DNA of 32,044 bases from contig JAAZCE010000015.1 in assembly GCA_012513435.1 (NCBI GenBank), forward strand, positions 1-32,044, given 5' to 3'. The position numbers and the translations under genes were made by a program. Under the pieces are notes generated by a model, which was not told where the DNA came from, made no database searches, and saw only the letters and a list, made by a program, of their open reading frames with translations. This document shows positions 1 through 8,689 of the stretch, piece after piece. Origin of the DNA: Clostridiales bacterium. GTDB lineage: Bacteria; Bacillota; Clostridia; Peptostreptococcales; Anaerovoracaceae. How positions within the stretch are numbered: the first letter of the stretch is position 1; every line of letters begins with the position of its first letter.

Positions 1-1
1 C

Positions 2-604
2 ATGATATTGGAAAGAGCAGGCATCGCCGGGGCAGCCTCTATTATGAATGCTATTATATTGACATCCGTTCTTTCCTGCGGTGCTTCCAGCCTCTACGGT
101 TCAAGCAGGATGCTGTATTCAATGGCGAGGGAAGGCAAGGCTCCTAAATGGCTTGCCAAGCTGGATAAGAGGGGAGTTCCCACCAACGCTGTGATTTTAA
201 CCACTATAATGGCATCCAGCGTATTCCTTTCCTCAATAGTAGGAGCAGGCAGGATATATATAGCTCTTTATAATATTTCGGCTATAACAGGCTTCATAAT
301 ATGGTTTGGAATCGTGTGGTCACATTATAGATTCAGGAAGGCCTATATTATTCAGGGCAGGAGGCTTGACGACCTGCCTTACCAAGCAGGATTTTTCCCA
401 ATAGGGCCTATTATCGCCGGACTTTTCAGCCTGCTGGTGATACTGGGGGCGAACTTTAGCATATTCGAGGACGGCAATTTCAATTGGTTTGACTTTGCCA
501 CAAGCTATGGTATCATTCCGGCCTTCCTCATTATTTATCTCTGGTATAAAATTAAACACAAAACAAAGATGGTTCCACTTGAAAAATGTAATTTTTCGAT
601 GTAG
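2..604 (+). CDS. Amino acid permease, APC superfamily, C-terminal part (5' truncated by window)
   Basis: The reading frame is open from the window edge, so only about the last 200 residues of a roughly 480-500 residue transporter are seen. The part visible includes a 'SRMLYSMAREGKAPKWLAKL' stretch, the conserved cytoplasmic loop between late membrane helices in the lysine/amino acid permease (AAT/LysP-like) group, then about four hydrophobic helices separated by the basic loop WSHYRFRKAYI and a final short basic tail. It would import an amino acid with cation coupling; the substrate cannot be told from this fragment. Nothing terminator-like is visible between its stop codon and the following gene 66 bases downstream. 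Confidence 0.85.
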   Translation: MILERAGIAGAASIMNAIILTSVLSCGASSLYGSSRMLYSMAREGKAPKWLAKLDKRGVPTNAVILTTIMASSVFLSSIVGAGRIYIALYNISAITGFIIWFGIVWSHYRFRKAYIIQGRRLDDLPYQAGFFPIGPIIAGLFSLLVILGANFSIFEDGNFNWFDFATSYGIIPAFLIIYLWYKIKHKTKMVPLEKCNFSM

Positions 605-670
605 GATAATTATGCATAAAGCTGTCCCTTTCCTAATATTATTTAGTATACCTAATGAGGAGGAAAAGGG

Positions 671-1171
671 ATGAATAGTAAAAGACGTTCGCATAGGCGC
701 AGCTTCACCCGAAAGAAAAAGGTTAAACCAAATTACCTGCCGGTGGTCATAATACTTTGTCTTTCGGTGGGCTGTGGATACGCCACTGCAAAATATGTGG
801 TTGAGCCAGCTGTAAATTACGTTCCAGAGCTTACAGCCAAGTACGAAGACTCCGAAGAAAAGGAAACCAAGGCTGAAAAGGAGAAAACAAAGACCGAAAA
901 AGAGACTAAGGTCATTGAGGACGATGTAAAGGTAGAGCAGGCAGAAAAAGTAAAAGGCTATGCCGTTCAGCTAGGCTGTTTTTCAAGTGAATCATCTGCC
1001 AAAACGGCAATGTCGGGTTTTGGTATTGACGGATTGCAGATAGTGGAGCAAAATGAAATGTACAAGGTAATAGGAAAGGTGTACGATACCAAGGAAGAAG
1101 CAGGCAAAGCTCTCAAGGACATATCCGAGGATAAAAAGAGCAATGCATTTGTAGCAACAATATACCAATAG
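671..1171 (+). CDS. SPOR-domain membrane-anchored protein
   Basis: A 166-residue protein with a very basic N-terminus (RRSHRRSFTRKKK), one membrane helix at about residues 22-40, a charged Lys/Glu-rich linker (about 55-94), and a C-terminal SPOR-type domain (about 95-166, starting YAVQLGCFSS and ending FVATIYQ). SPOR domains bind denuded peptidoglycan glycan strands, so it probably sits in the cytoplasmic membrane with the SPOR domain outside, at division or sporulation septa. The start is set by a strong GAGGAGG at 657-663, seven bases upstream. The next gene, rarA, begins 15 bases after its stop, so they are probably co-transcribed. The septal role is inferred from the domain. Confidence 0.8.
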   Translation: MNSKRRSHRRSFTRKKKVKPNYLPVVIILCLSVGCGYATAKYVVEPAVNYVPELTAKYEDSEEKETKAEKEKTKTEKETKVIEDDVKVEQAEKVKGYAVQLGCFSSESSAKTAMSGFGIDGLQIVEQNEMYKVIGKVYDTKEEAGKALKDISEDKKSNAFVATIYQ

Positions 1172-1186
1172 AAAAGGAAAATAAGC

Positions 1187-2479
1187 ATGATACCATTATC
1201 TACGAAGATGAGGCCTGTAAAGGTGGAAGAATTTGTTGGACAAACACACTTTATGTTTGAAGGCTCACTTTTTTTCAATTCAATAAAGAACAAAACCTTT
1301 GATTCAGCCATATTTTTTGGACCGTCCGGTGTAGGTAAGACGACACTTGCCAGGATAATTGCGGGAGAAATGGATAGTGGCTTCGTCGAAATAAATGCAT
1401 CCACGACGGGAACTAAGGAGCTGAAGATAATACTTGAGAATGCAGCAGCAAGATTTTATGGGCTCCAGAAGGAAACCACATGTCTTTATGTAGATGAAAT
1501 ACATAGGTGGAATAAGTTGCAGCAGGACTCTTTGTTGAAGGCACTTGAGGAAGGAACCGTAAAATTCATAGGAAGCACCACGGAAAATCCCTATTTTTCT
1601 GTCAACAATGCCATAATAAGCAGGGTGCGGAACATATACGAGTTCAAGAGGCTCAAGACCGAGGAGATACTTACAATCTTAAAGAGAACCCTCAAGGACA
1701 AGGAAAAGGGCTTCGGAGGTCTTGATATAAAGTATGACGAAAGGGCTCTCGAAATGCTGTCCGCCATGGCAGGGGGAGACTGCAGAGTGGCTCTGGATGC
1801 TCTTGGGTTCATAATAGATAACCTGTCCGAGGGGAAGAAAATAGACATGGTAATAGTCGGCGAGGCTATGCAGCAGCAGACTACCTTTTATGATAAGGAG
1901 GAGGACAAGTACAATCTTCTTTCAGCTCTTCAAAAATCAGTTAGAGGAAGTGACCCTGATGCGGCGGTTCACTATTTGGCCAGGCTTCTTGAAGGCGGAG
2001 CGGATATTATGATGATAGGCAGAAGGCTTATGGTCATGGCAAGCGAGGATATAGGTATGGCATATCCCAACGCCATAACCATAGTGACCTCCTGTGTTCA
2101 GGCAGCACAGATGATTGGGCTTCCCGAGGCGAAGATAAATCTGGCTCAGGCAACAGTGCTTCTGGCATCCTGCCCTAAATCAAATGCGTCAAATGAAGCG
2201 CTGAACAGTGCAGTAGCTGACCTTATGACAAAGAAGATAGATGATGTGCCTGCTCACCTGATGGATTCTCATTACAGCGAAGCGGCTAAACTTGGCAGAG
2301 GGCTGGATTACAAGTACCCTCATGCCTATGGCGGATATGTAACTCAGCAGTACCTGCCGGATAGCCTTTGCAGAGCAGGAGTTAAATACTACAGGCCGAC
2401 AAAAAACGGAAGCGAGGCTTCTTTTAAAAAATATTTAGAGGAACTGGAAAAGATAGATGAGAGAAATAATAAGGGCTGA
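1187..2479 (+). CDS. rarA: Replication-associated recombination protein A (RarA/MgsA AAA+ ATPase)
   Basis: A 430-residue AAA+ ATPase of the expected family length. Residues 4-20 carry the family start (PLSTKMRPVKVEEFVGQ). Walker A is GPSGVGKTT at 45-53, Walker B LYVDEI at 100-105, sensor 1 GSTTENP at 129-135, and the ISRVRN arginine-finger region follows. The C-terminal half matches the MgsA tetramerisation and Cys/Ala-rich helical region, with YPHAYGGYVTQQYLP near the end. RarA acts at stalled replication forks together with SSB and recombination proteins. Its last 23 bases overlap the start of the IspH-S1 fusion in another frame, which points to translational coupling. Distinguished from RuvB, also in this window, by the motifs and C-terminus. 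Confidence 0.93.
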   Translation: MIPLSTKMRPVKVEEFVGQTHFMFEGSLFFNSIKNKTFDSAIFFGPSGVGKTTLARIIAGEMDSGFVEINASTTGTKELKIILENAAARFYGLQKETTCLYVDEIHRWNKLQQDSLLKALEEGTVKFIGSTTENPYFSVNNAIISRVRNIYEFKRLKTEEILTILKRTLKDKEKGFGGLDIKYDERALEMLSAMAGGDCRVALDALGFIIDNLSEGKKIDMVIVGEAMQQQTTFYDKEEDKYNLLSALQKSVRGSDPDAAVHYLARLLEGGADIMMIGRRLMVMASEDIGMAYPNAITIVTSCVQAAQMIGLPEAKINLAQATVLLASCPKSNASNEALNSAVADLMTKKIDDVPAHLMDSHYSEAAKLGRGLDYKYPHAYGGYVTQQYLPDSLCRAGVKYYRPTKNGSEASFKKYLEELEKIDERNNKG

Positions 2480-4496
2480 GAATGCAGGGTTTTGCTTTGG
2501 CGTAAAGCAGGCCATAGAAAAGGCGGAAAAGGCTGCCAAAAGCGGCGGCAACATATACTCAATGGGATCTCTTATTCACAACGATAGAGTGACGAAGGAC
2601 CTGGAGAAAATGGGCGTGAGGATAATATCATCTCTTGACGAAGCGGAGGATGACGCCCAGGTCATAATAAGGTCTCACGGCGAAGGCAAGGCCTTTTATG
2701 ATGAGGCCGCAGGCAGGGCTCTGCGCCTTGTAGATGCTACGTGTCCCTTTGTAACCAAGATACACGACCTTGTAAGCGATACGGATAAACAGGTGGTGAT
2801 TGTAGGAGACAAGGAACACCCTGAGGTTATGGGAGTTTTTGGCTGGTGCAAAAAGCTTGCTGCCGTAGTGAGTTCCTATGAAGAAGCCCTGGAGCTTAAA
2901 GGGGATGATTTTTTTGTCGTGACCCAGACTACTATAAGGAAGGACATGCTCAATCAAGTGCTTAAGGCCTTGGATGAGAAGAGAAAGAAGTATACCGTAA
3001 GGAATACCATCTGCAGTGCTACTGTCAAGCGTCAGGAATCCTGCGAAGAGCTGTCCAAAAAATCGGACCTTATGATAGTAATAGGAGGAAAAAACAGCTC
3101 CAACACAAAAAAACTGTATGAAATTTCTAAAAAATACTGTGCAAATACCTTTTTTGTAGAAAATATTGAAGATTTACCGTTGAAACAACTTCAAAAATGT
3201 AATAGAATAGGAATAGCGGCGGGTGCTTCGACGCCTGAACGCACAATTAAGGAGGTTATTGCCAGCATGAGTGACGTTACACTTGAAAACAATGAATTAA
3301 ACATGAGCGATTTAATGGACGAAATAGAAAGGTCCCTTAGATTGCCGAGAGGCGGCGAAATTGTAACAGGAAAAATTCACCAAGTTACAGAACAAGAAGT
3401 TATAGTAAACCTAGGATGCAAAAAAGACGGAATACTTCCTATCACAGAAGTGACTTTGGAGGAAGGACAGACTTTGGCAGATGTCTTTAAGGTTGATGAC
3501 GAAATCCAGGCAAAAGTAATCAAGACTGACGACGGCGACGGCGGCATTTTACTTTCTAAGAAAAGGTTAGAAATCAGTGCCAACTGGGATGAAATTCTTA
3601 AGGCGCTTGAAGATAAAATAGTTCTGGAAGTTAAAGTCACAAGGCCGGTTAACGGCGGAGTGATAGCAGAGTACAAAGAAGTTTCAGGTTTCATTCCTCT
3701 TTCTCAGCTTTCAGACCACTATGTAGAAAATTCGGAAGAATTTATTGGTCAGACCATGGAGGTCAGAGTATCCAGAGTTGATCAGAGGAGAAACAGAGTT
3801 GTCTTCTCTCACAAGATGTTCTTAAACGAAGAGAGAGACAAGTTGATTGCAGAAATTTGGGAAAACCTGAATGTAGACGATGTAGTTGAAGGTACGGTAA
3901 TGAGATTTACCGACTATGGTGCATTCGTAGATATCGGCGGCATCGATGGACTTCTTCACATTTCGGAGATTTCATGGGGCAAATTGAAGCACCCTCAGGA
4001 AGTTCTTTCCATAGGTGAGAAGATTAATGTCAAGGTATTGTCAATGAACGCCGAAAAGGGAAAGATTTCTCTGGGTCTCAAGCAGAATCAGCCTGAGCCA
4101 TGGAGCGTTATAGATGACAACTATCAGGTAGGACAGGTTATAGAAGGTAAGGTTGTGCAGATTAAGGAATACGGAGCTTTTGTAGAATTGGAACCGGGTC
4201 TTGACGGACTTGTACATATCTCAGAGGTTGCTCATAAGAGAGTCGGAAACATCAGTGACGAGCTTACCGTTGGTCAGGAAGTGTCGGCTAAGATTCTTGA
4301 GATAGACAAGAATAGGAAGAGAATTAGTCTCAGCATAAGAGAAACCTTGGAGCCTCCTACAGAAGACGCGGAAGATACTGCGCCTGCCGAAGAAGCGACT
4401 GAAGAGGCTGTAACTGAGGAAGCTGCACAGACTGAAGGGCCTGTTGCCGAAGAAGCTCCCGAAGAAGAAGCTCCTGCAGAGCCTGAAGCAGAATAA
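2457..4496 (+). CDS. ispH: 4-hydroxy-3-methylbut-2-enyl diphosphate reductase fused to ribosomal protein S1 (IspH-RpsA)
   Basis: A 679-residue fusion. Residues 1-275 are IspH, last enzyme of the MEP isoprenoid pathway, which reduces HMBPP to IPP/DMAPP. The three [4Fe-4S] cysteines are visible: C13 (GFCFGV), C96 (DATCPFV) and C186 (TICSAT), with substrate histidines H41, H74, H121 and catalytic E123 in HPEV. Residues about 300-370, 386-453, 473-542 and 558-628 are four S1 RNA-binding repeats, the last two closest to consensus (YGAFVD/E...DGLLHISE). The tail (about 636-679) is an acidic Ala/Glu repeat. The fusion is a known Clostridia architecture. The start is fixed by the conserved IspH N-terminus, overlapping rarA by 23 bases. 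Confidence 0.95.
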   Translation: MREIIRAENAGFCFGVKQAIEKAEKAAKSGGNIYSMGSLIHNDRVTKDLEKMGVRIISSLDEAEDDAQVIIRSHGEGKAFYDEAAGRALRLVDATCPFVTKIHDLVSDTDKQVVIVGDKEHPEVMGVFGWCKKLAAVVSSYEEALELKGDDFFVVTQTTIRKDMLNQVLKALDEKRKKYTVRNTICSATVKRQESCEELSKKSDLMIVIGGKNSSNTKKLYEISKKYCANTFFVENIEDLPLKQLQKCNRIGIAAGASTPERTIKEVIASMSDVTLENNELNMSDLMDEIERSLRLPRGGEIVTGKIHQVTEQEVIVNLGCKKDGILPITEVTLEEGQTLADVFKVDDEIQAKVIKTDDGDGGILLSKKRLEISANWDEILKALEDKIVLEVKVTRPVNGGVIAEYKEVSGFIPLSQLSDHYVENSEEFIGQTMEVRVSRVDQRRNRVVFSHKMFLNEERDKLIAEIWENLNVDDVVEGTVMRFTDYGAFVDIGGIDGLLHISEISWGKLKHPQEVLSIGEKINVKVLSMNAEKGKISLGLKQNQPEPWSVIDDNYQVGQVIEGKVVQIKEYGAFVELEPGLDGLVHISEVAHKRVGNISDELTVGQEVSAKILEIDKNRKRISLSIRETLEPPTEDAEDTAPAEEATEEAVTEEAAQTEGPVAEEAPEEEAPAEPEAE

Positions 4497-4510
4497 GATT
4501 ATTTAAGGAT

Positions 4511-4548
4511 AAAGCTGTTGCTCTGTATCAGGGCAGCAGTTTTCTTTT
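4511..4548 (+). terminator. Rho-independent terminator after ispH-rpsA
   Basis: An 11-base-pair stem with two G-T pairs (4515-4525 with 4529-4539), a 3-base TAT loop, flanking A/T pairs, and a TTTTCTTTT tract. It begins 15 bases after the fusion gene stops. It also rules out the TTG at 4518 as a start of the next gene, because that codon lies inside the stem. Confidence 0.85.
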
Positions 4549-4562
4549 ATATGGAGAACCTT

Positions 4563-5036
4563 ATGAAGAAGATACTTGTAAGCACGTGTTTATACGGAGG
4601 CGAGCCCGTAAGATATGACGGAAAGAGCAAGGCATTGGAAGCCCCTGTGTTTTTGAAGTGGAAAGAAGAAGGGCGGCTTATTCCCATATGCCCTGAGGTT
4701 TTTGGAGGGCTTCCTGTTCCCAGAGTTGATGCACAGAGGCAGGGGGATAGGGTCGTAACGAGGGATGGGACAGATGTGACGGCAGAGTACAGCGCGGGGG
4801 CCTGTGAGGCAGTAAGGCTGGCTGCAGAGGGAGGTGTGGTGTGCGCCTTACTGAAGGAAAAAAGCCCTTCCTGCGGAAGCACCTATATTTACGATGGAAG
4901 ATTTGACGGGACACTGACCGAAGGGGAGGGGCTGACGGCGGAGCTTTTGCGGAAGGCAGGAATTGAGGTTTTTAGTGAAAACCAACTAGATAAAATATCC
5001 CGGCTTATAGAAGACTTGCAGGAGACAGATATATGA
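4563..5036 (+). CDS. DUF523 family protein
   Basis: A 157-residue cytosolic protein with all the family's hallmark segments: ILVSTCLYG (C9), RYDGKSK, ICPEVFGGLPVPR (C43) and KEKSPSCGS (C104). The three conserved cysteines suggest metal or Fe-S binding, but the biochemical role of the family is not established. I place the start at ATG 4563, which gives the family's usual MKKILVSTC beginning. A longer frame starting from TTG 4518 would initiate inside the terminator stem. A modest GGAG at 4553-4556 precedes it. The stop overlaps the next start as ATGA, so it is translationally coupled to the shikimate kinase-like gene. Confidence 0.85.
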   Translation: MKKILVSTCLYGGEPVRYDGKSKALEAPVFLKWKEEGRLIPICPEVFGGLPVPRVDAQRQGDRVVTRDGTDVTAEYSAGACEAVRLAAEGGVVCALLKEKSPSCGSTYIYDGRFDGTLTEGEGLTAELLRKAGIEVFSENQLDKISRLIEDLQETDI

Positions 5037-5542
5037 AGAATATAATAATGATAGGAATGCCGGCAAGCGGCAAGAGCGTAACCGGCGTGGTCCTGGCCAA
5101 AGCGTTAAAAATGAAGTTCATAGATGCAGACCTTATCATTCAGGAAAAAAGCGGCAAGGTTTTGCAGGAAATAATAGAAGAGGATGGAATAGAGGCCTTT
5201 AAGGAATGTGAGGAAAATGTTCTCTGCGAAATAGCTGCAGCAAATGCTGTGATTGCTACTGGAGGCAGCGCTGTATACTATCCGGCCGCTATGGAACACC
5301 TCAAAGCAAACGGCATAGTCGTATATTTAGAGGCGGAGCTTGGGACGGTGAAAAAGCGCCTGCGTAACATAAGGACAAGAGGCGTGGCAATAGGCAAAAA
5401 CCAGACACTTGATGACCTTTATTATGTGAGACAGCCTCTCTATGAGAAGTATGCAGATATTACAGTTAAGACGGGAGAAGACCCTCTTGAAACAACAGTC
5501 GATAGCATTATCAATGCATTGAAGGGAGCAAACATATGTTAG
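5033..5542 (+). CDS. Shikimate kinase-like P-loop kinase (AroK/AroL family)
   Basis: A 169-residue single-domain kinase of shikimate kinase size. It has Walker A GMPASGKS (8-15), the DAD substrate/Mg motif (31-33), a GG-containing loop (77-79), the lid arginines in RNIRTR (111-116) and the VRQPLYEKYAD segment (132-141) near the end. Shikimate kinase phosphorylates shikimate at O3 in chorismate synthesis. Three usually conserved spots differ: the shikimate-binding FR is FK (56-57), GGG is GGS, and the lid RPLL is RGVAI. No other aro gene is near. Either a divergent shikimate kinase or a relative acting on another small hydroxylated substrate. It overlaps both neighbours (4 and 7 bases), so it belongs to a coupled three-gene operon. 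Confidence 0.7.
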   Translation: MKNIIMIGMPASGKSVTGVVLAKALKMKFIDADLIIQEKSGKVLQEIIEEDGIEAFKECEENVLCEIAAANAVIATGGSAVYYPAAMEHLKANGIVVYLEAELGTVKKRLRNIRTRGVAIGKNQTLDDLYYVRQPLYEKYADITVKTGEDPLETTVDSIINALKGANIC

Positions 5543-6525
5543 AGAATAAGAAGGTGAGCTTTTTACATCTGCCTACACCTCTGGAATACCTTCCTAATAT
5601 TTCCGAGAGTCTGGGTGTTGAATTTTACATAAAACGGGATGACCTGACGGGACTGGGAGCCGGAGGCAACAAGCTGAGAAAGCTGGAGTATTTTCTGAAG
5701 GATGCACAGGATAAGGAAGCAACTATGCTCATTACGGTAGGAGGAGCGCAGACAAATCACGGCAGATTGACGGCAGCGGTGGCTGCCAAGTACGGCATGA
5801 AGTGCGCCATCGTCTGTGACGATGAATACCCGGGAGAGGTGAGTGCCAACATTCTGCTGGACAGAATAATGGGAGCCGAGGTGGTTCTCCATAAGCCCGA
5901 CGGCACGGAGCTGATGGACGTAGTTGAGGATGTGAAAAAGCGTTACGAGGCTCAGGGAGAGAAGGTATATTTTATACCTATGGGCGGCAGCAACGAAGTA
6001 GGCGAGCTGGGATATTACGAGTGTGCTCAGGAATTAAAGAAGCAGTGCGGCAATGGCCATGTTATCACTGCCGTAGGAAGCATGGGAACCTACATGGGCC
6101 TTTTCTGCGGCCTTCACGGGGCTGATATTTCACTTACCGGGATTCTCATAGGACCGTTTTATGAGGACTGCAAGGCTTACGCTGTTGAATATTTCGGACA
6201 TATTAAGGAAGCCATGGGTCTTGATTACCATGTGGCAGAAGATGATTTTGACATTCGAGAAGAGTTCATCAGAGGCGGCTACAACAATACCAACGAAGAG
6301 GTAAGGCAGGCCATATACGAAATGGCAAGAAAGGAAGCGATTCTTTTGGACCCTTGTTATACAGGCAAGACATATGCGGCTATAAAGGATATGGTGGCAT
6401 CGGGAGATATTAAGAAGGGCGAGAAAATCATATTTATCCATACAGGTGGCATGCCGGGACTGAATACACCTCATCACAGAAGAGCCTTTGAGGAAGAACT
6501 GATGGACGGAGTTACGGTGATATAA
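5536..6525 (+). CDS. PLP-dependent D-cysteine desulfhydrase / ACC deaminase family enzyme
   Basis: A 329-residue fold-type II PLP enzyme. The PLP lysine is K46 in GAGGNKLRKLEY, and the substrate-binding segment is GGAQTNHGRLTAA (69-81). The phosphate-binding glycine loop is the GSMGTYMGL stretch, and the C-terminus has the HTGGMPGL motif. Members convert D-cysteine to pyruvate, H2S and ammonia, or related beta/alpha-elimination substrates such as 2,3-diaminopropionate or cysteate. The usual QSNH reads QTNH here (T73 for the catalytic-site serine), which may alter specificity. ATG 5536 overlaps the previous gene's stop. The operon ends in a terminator shared with convergent recN. Exact substrate unknown. 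Confidence 0.82.
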   Translation: MLENKKVSFLHLPTPLEYLPNISESLGVEFYIKRDDLTGLGAGGNKLRKLEYFLKDAQDKEATMLITVGGAQTNHGRLTAAVAAKYGMKCAIVCDDEYPGEVSANILLDRIMGAEVVLHKPDGTELMDVVEDVKKRYEAQGEKVYFIPMGGSNEVGELGYYECAQELKKQCGNGHVITAVGSMGTYMGLFCGLHGADISLTGILIGPFYEDCKAYAVEYFGHIKEAMGLDYHVAEDDFDIREEFIRGGYNNTNEEVRQAIYEMARKEAILLDPCYTGKTYAAIKDMVASGDIKKGEKIIFIHTGGMPGLNTPHHRRAFEEELMDGVTVI

Positions 6526-6550
6526 GCCGGAATATAAAAAGGACTAAAAG

Positions 6551-6574
6551 CCGGGCTTTGCCCGGTTTTATTTT
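6551..6574. terminator. Bidirectional Rho-independent terminator between the desulfhydrase operon and recN
   Basis: The stem CCGGGC/GCCCGG (6551-6556 with 6560-6565) has a TTT loop, a plus-strand TTTTATTTT tract, and on the minus strand a shorter CTTTTAG tract. It overlaps the recN stop codon (6568-6570), so one hairpin ends both convergent operons. Confidence 0.85.
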
Positions 6575-8187
6575 GAAGCGTCTATAAGCTCGTGGGCTGA
6601 TTTAAGGATGGTTTCTGTAATGTTTGTACCGCCTAGAAGTCTTGCGATTTCCTGCACCTTCTCATCTTCGATGAGGGGTTCTACAGTTGTATAGGTCATA
6701 GCATTGTCAGAGTTCTTGGCGATTCGGTAGTTGTGCTGCCCGAAGGCTGCAATCTGGGGAAGGTGAGTAATGCAGATAATCTGATGGTTTTTCGCTATTT
6801 CCTTGAGCTTGCCGCCGACGATGCTGGCGGCTATACCGCTGATTCCGCTGTCGATTTCGTCGAATATCATAGTAGGTATTTCGTCGTAATCCCCGATGAT
6901 TTTTTTGAAGGCCAGCATTATTCTGGACATTTCGCCTCCCGAAGCTATTTTGCTGAGAGGCTTGAGAGGCTCGCCCTTGTTGGTGCGTATGAGAAATTCC
7001 ACAGTATCGGTTCCTGTGCTTGAAAAAGCATGATTTTTCTTGAAATCTATGGAGAACTCGGCATCGGCAAAATTCAGCTGAGCCAGCTCATAGGTAATCT
7101 TTTCTTCAAGGCTTTTTGCTGAAGTCTTTCTTATTTCGGAGAGCCTTTCGCATGCGATGGAAAGGGCAGTCTCACACTTTCTAAGTTGGTCTTCCATATC
7201 TTCTCTTACGTTATCCGCGTTTTTTATATTGGAAAGTTTATCTTCCAGCTCCTGTCTGTATTCAATAAGCTCATCTATGGTCTTGCCATGCTTCATCTTC
7301 AGCTTGTTTAGAACTTCACTTCTGGCAATAGCGGCATCCAAGGCAGCTGGTGAAAACACGGCCTTGTCCATAGAATCTCTTATGGAACGGCATGAGTCCT
7401 CAAATTCATAATAGAGTTCGTCTATCCTTGAACTTAGTTCATCCAGGTCGTTGGAATATGAAGAAATTTCGGAAATCAAATCGGAAACCTTTTTGAAAGC
7501 GGAAAGAATTGAATAGTCGCTTTCGCTGGAAATTTGATAAGCCCCCGCTAGGTTTTCGTAAATTTTTTCACTGTTTTGCAGGAGTGCTATCTCATTTTCC
7601 AGTTCATCGTCTTCTCTTATTTGCAAGCCTGCATCTATAAGTTCTTGAAGCTCGTAAGCCATGAAATCCTTTTCCCTTTGGTCCTTGGTAGCCTGTTCCG
7701 AAAGTTCTTTTAGCTGAGCATTCAAAGATGTGTAGTTGTCAAAGAGAAGGGCGACTGCATCCTTTGCAGGCCCTGTTTTTTCCTTTTGGTAGAGGTCCAC
7801 AAGCCTGATGTGATAATCGGCATTGAGAAGGGACTGATGGTCATACTGACCGTGGATATCGGCCAGCTTCTTGCAAAGCATACTCAGATGTCCTAGCGTG
7901 ACGATTTCATCGTTTATCTTACAGACGTTTTTGCCGGACTGAGAGACTTCTCTAGTAATTATGTACTCATGCCCATTGTAGTCGGCTATCATCTGGACGG
8001 TGGCTTTTTCTGCTCCGGAACGAACAAAAGCAGTATCTGCCCGGCTGCCGAGAGCCAGGCTTACTGCTTCGATTACTATTGATTTACCGGCGCCTGTTTC
8101 GCCAGTAACTATATTCAAGCCATCGTAGAAATCGATGTCGACCTCTCTGATGATGGCAAAATTACGAATGCTTATATGTCTAATCAT
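6568..8187 (-). CDS. recN: DNA repair protein RecN
   Basis: A 539-residue SMC-like ATPase, slightly short for RecN. Walker A GETGAGKS is at 29-36, a long central coiled-coil arm follows, and the C-terminal ATPase half has the ABC signature ASGGEMSRIMLAFK, Walker B TMIFDEIDSGISG and the switch ITHLPQIAAF. RecN binds DNA ends early in double-strand break repair. It lies 11 bases after argR, the usual argR-recN order of Firmicutes, and probably relies on the argR promoter. No in-frame disruption seen. Confidence 0.95.
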   Translation of the reverse strand: MIRHISIRNFAIIREVDIDFYDGLNIVTGETGAGKSIVIEAVSLALGSRADTAFVRSGAEKATVQMIADYNGHEYIITREVSQSGKNVCKINDEIVTLGHLSMLCKKLADIHGQYDHQSLLNADYHIRLVDLYQKEKTGPAKDAVALLFDNYTSLNAQLKELSEQATKDQREKDFMAYELQELIDAGLQIREDDELENEIALLQNSEKIYENLAGAYQISSESDYSILSAFKKVSDLISEISSYSNDLDELSSRIDELYYEFEDSCRSIRDSMDKAVFSPAALDAAIARSEVLNKLKMKHGKTIDELIEYRQELEDKLSNIKNADNVREDMEDQLRKCETALSIACERLSEIRKTSAKSLEEKITYELAQLNFADAEFSIDFKKNHAFSSTGTDTVEFLIRTNKGEPLKPLSKIASGGEMSRIMLAFKKIIGDYDEIPTMIFDEIDSGISGIAASIVGGKLKEIAKNHQIICITHLPQIAAFGQHNYRIAKNSDNAMTYTTVEPLIEDEKVQEIARLLGGTNITETILKSAHELIDASK

Positions 8188-8198
8188 GCCATATCCCT

Positions 8199-8651
8199 CT
8201 ATTTGTTTAGCAGAGCATTGAGAAACTCAACTACCTCAAGTGAGTTTTTGGGGTCGTCTACGACGAACATAATGGTGTTGTCACCGGCAACGGAGCCAAT
8301 GACATGAGGTACCCCCATTGAATCAAGACCTTCGCCGGCCGCGTTGGCACAGCCCGGAAGGGCTTTTACAAGAACGATGTTCCCGGAATAGCATATGGAT
8401 TTGACTGTTTCCTTGTATATCTTGGAAAATCTGTCGGAAATCGGACCCTCATCTATCTTGGAGACAGCATATTTATATTTTCCGGAGGAGGAGAGAATTT
8501 TTATGAGCTGAAGTTCTTTAATATCCCTTGAGATTGTGGCTTGTGTAACCTCGTACCCAAAATCCCTCAGCATTGATGCCAGCTTATCCTGAGTTTCAAT
8601 TTCATAGTTCCCAATCAACTCTAAAATTTTATTCTGCCTAGAAATGCGCAT
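8199..8651 (-). CDS. argR: Arginine repressor ArgR
   Basis: A 150-residue protein with the ArgR layout. The N-terminal winged-helix DNA-binding domain (about 1-70) contains ATISRDIKELQLIKI, and the C-terminal arginine-binding hexamerisation domain contains the conserved GSVAGDNTIMFVVDD. It represses arginine synthesis and controls catabolism genes when arginine binds. The start is preceded by GGAGGT eight bases upstream on the minus strand. It is first gene of the argR-recN operon and divergent from tetR. I saw no convincing ARG box in front of it. Confidence 0.95.
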   Translation of the reverse strand: MRISRQNKILELIGNYEIETQDKLASMLRDFGYEVTQATISRDIKELQLIKILSSSGKYKYAVSKIDEGPISDRFSKIYKETVKSICYSGNIVLVKALPGCANAAGEGLDSMGVPHVIGSVAGDNTIMFVVDDPKNSLEVVEFLNALLNK

Positions 8652-8689
8652 GGAAATACCTCCACATATTATTTATTCTAATTACGTTC

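Noticed and set aside
320-694. Antisense open frame over the permease end
   Set aside because: It is a shadow of the permease in the opposite strand, with no ribosome binding site or recognisable protein.
4518-4562. Longer start of the DUF523 gene
   Set aside because: The TTG at 4518 lies within a strong terminator stem and the family N-terminus begins at 4563.
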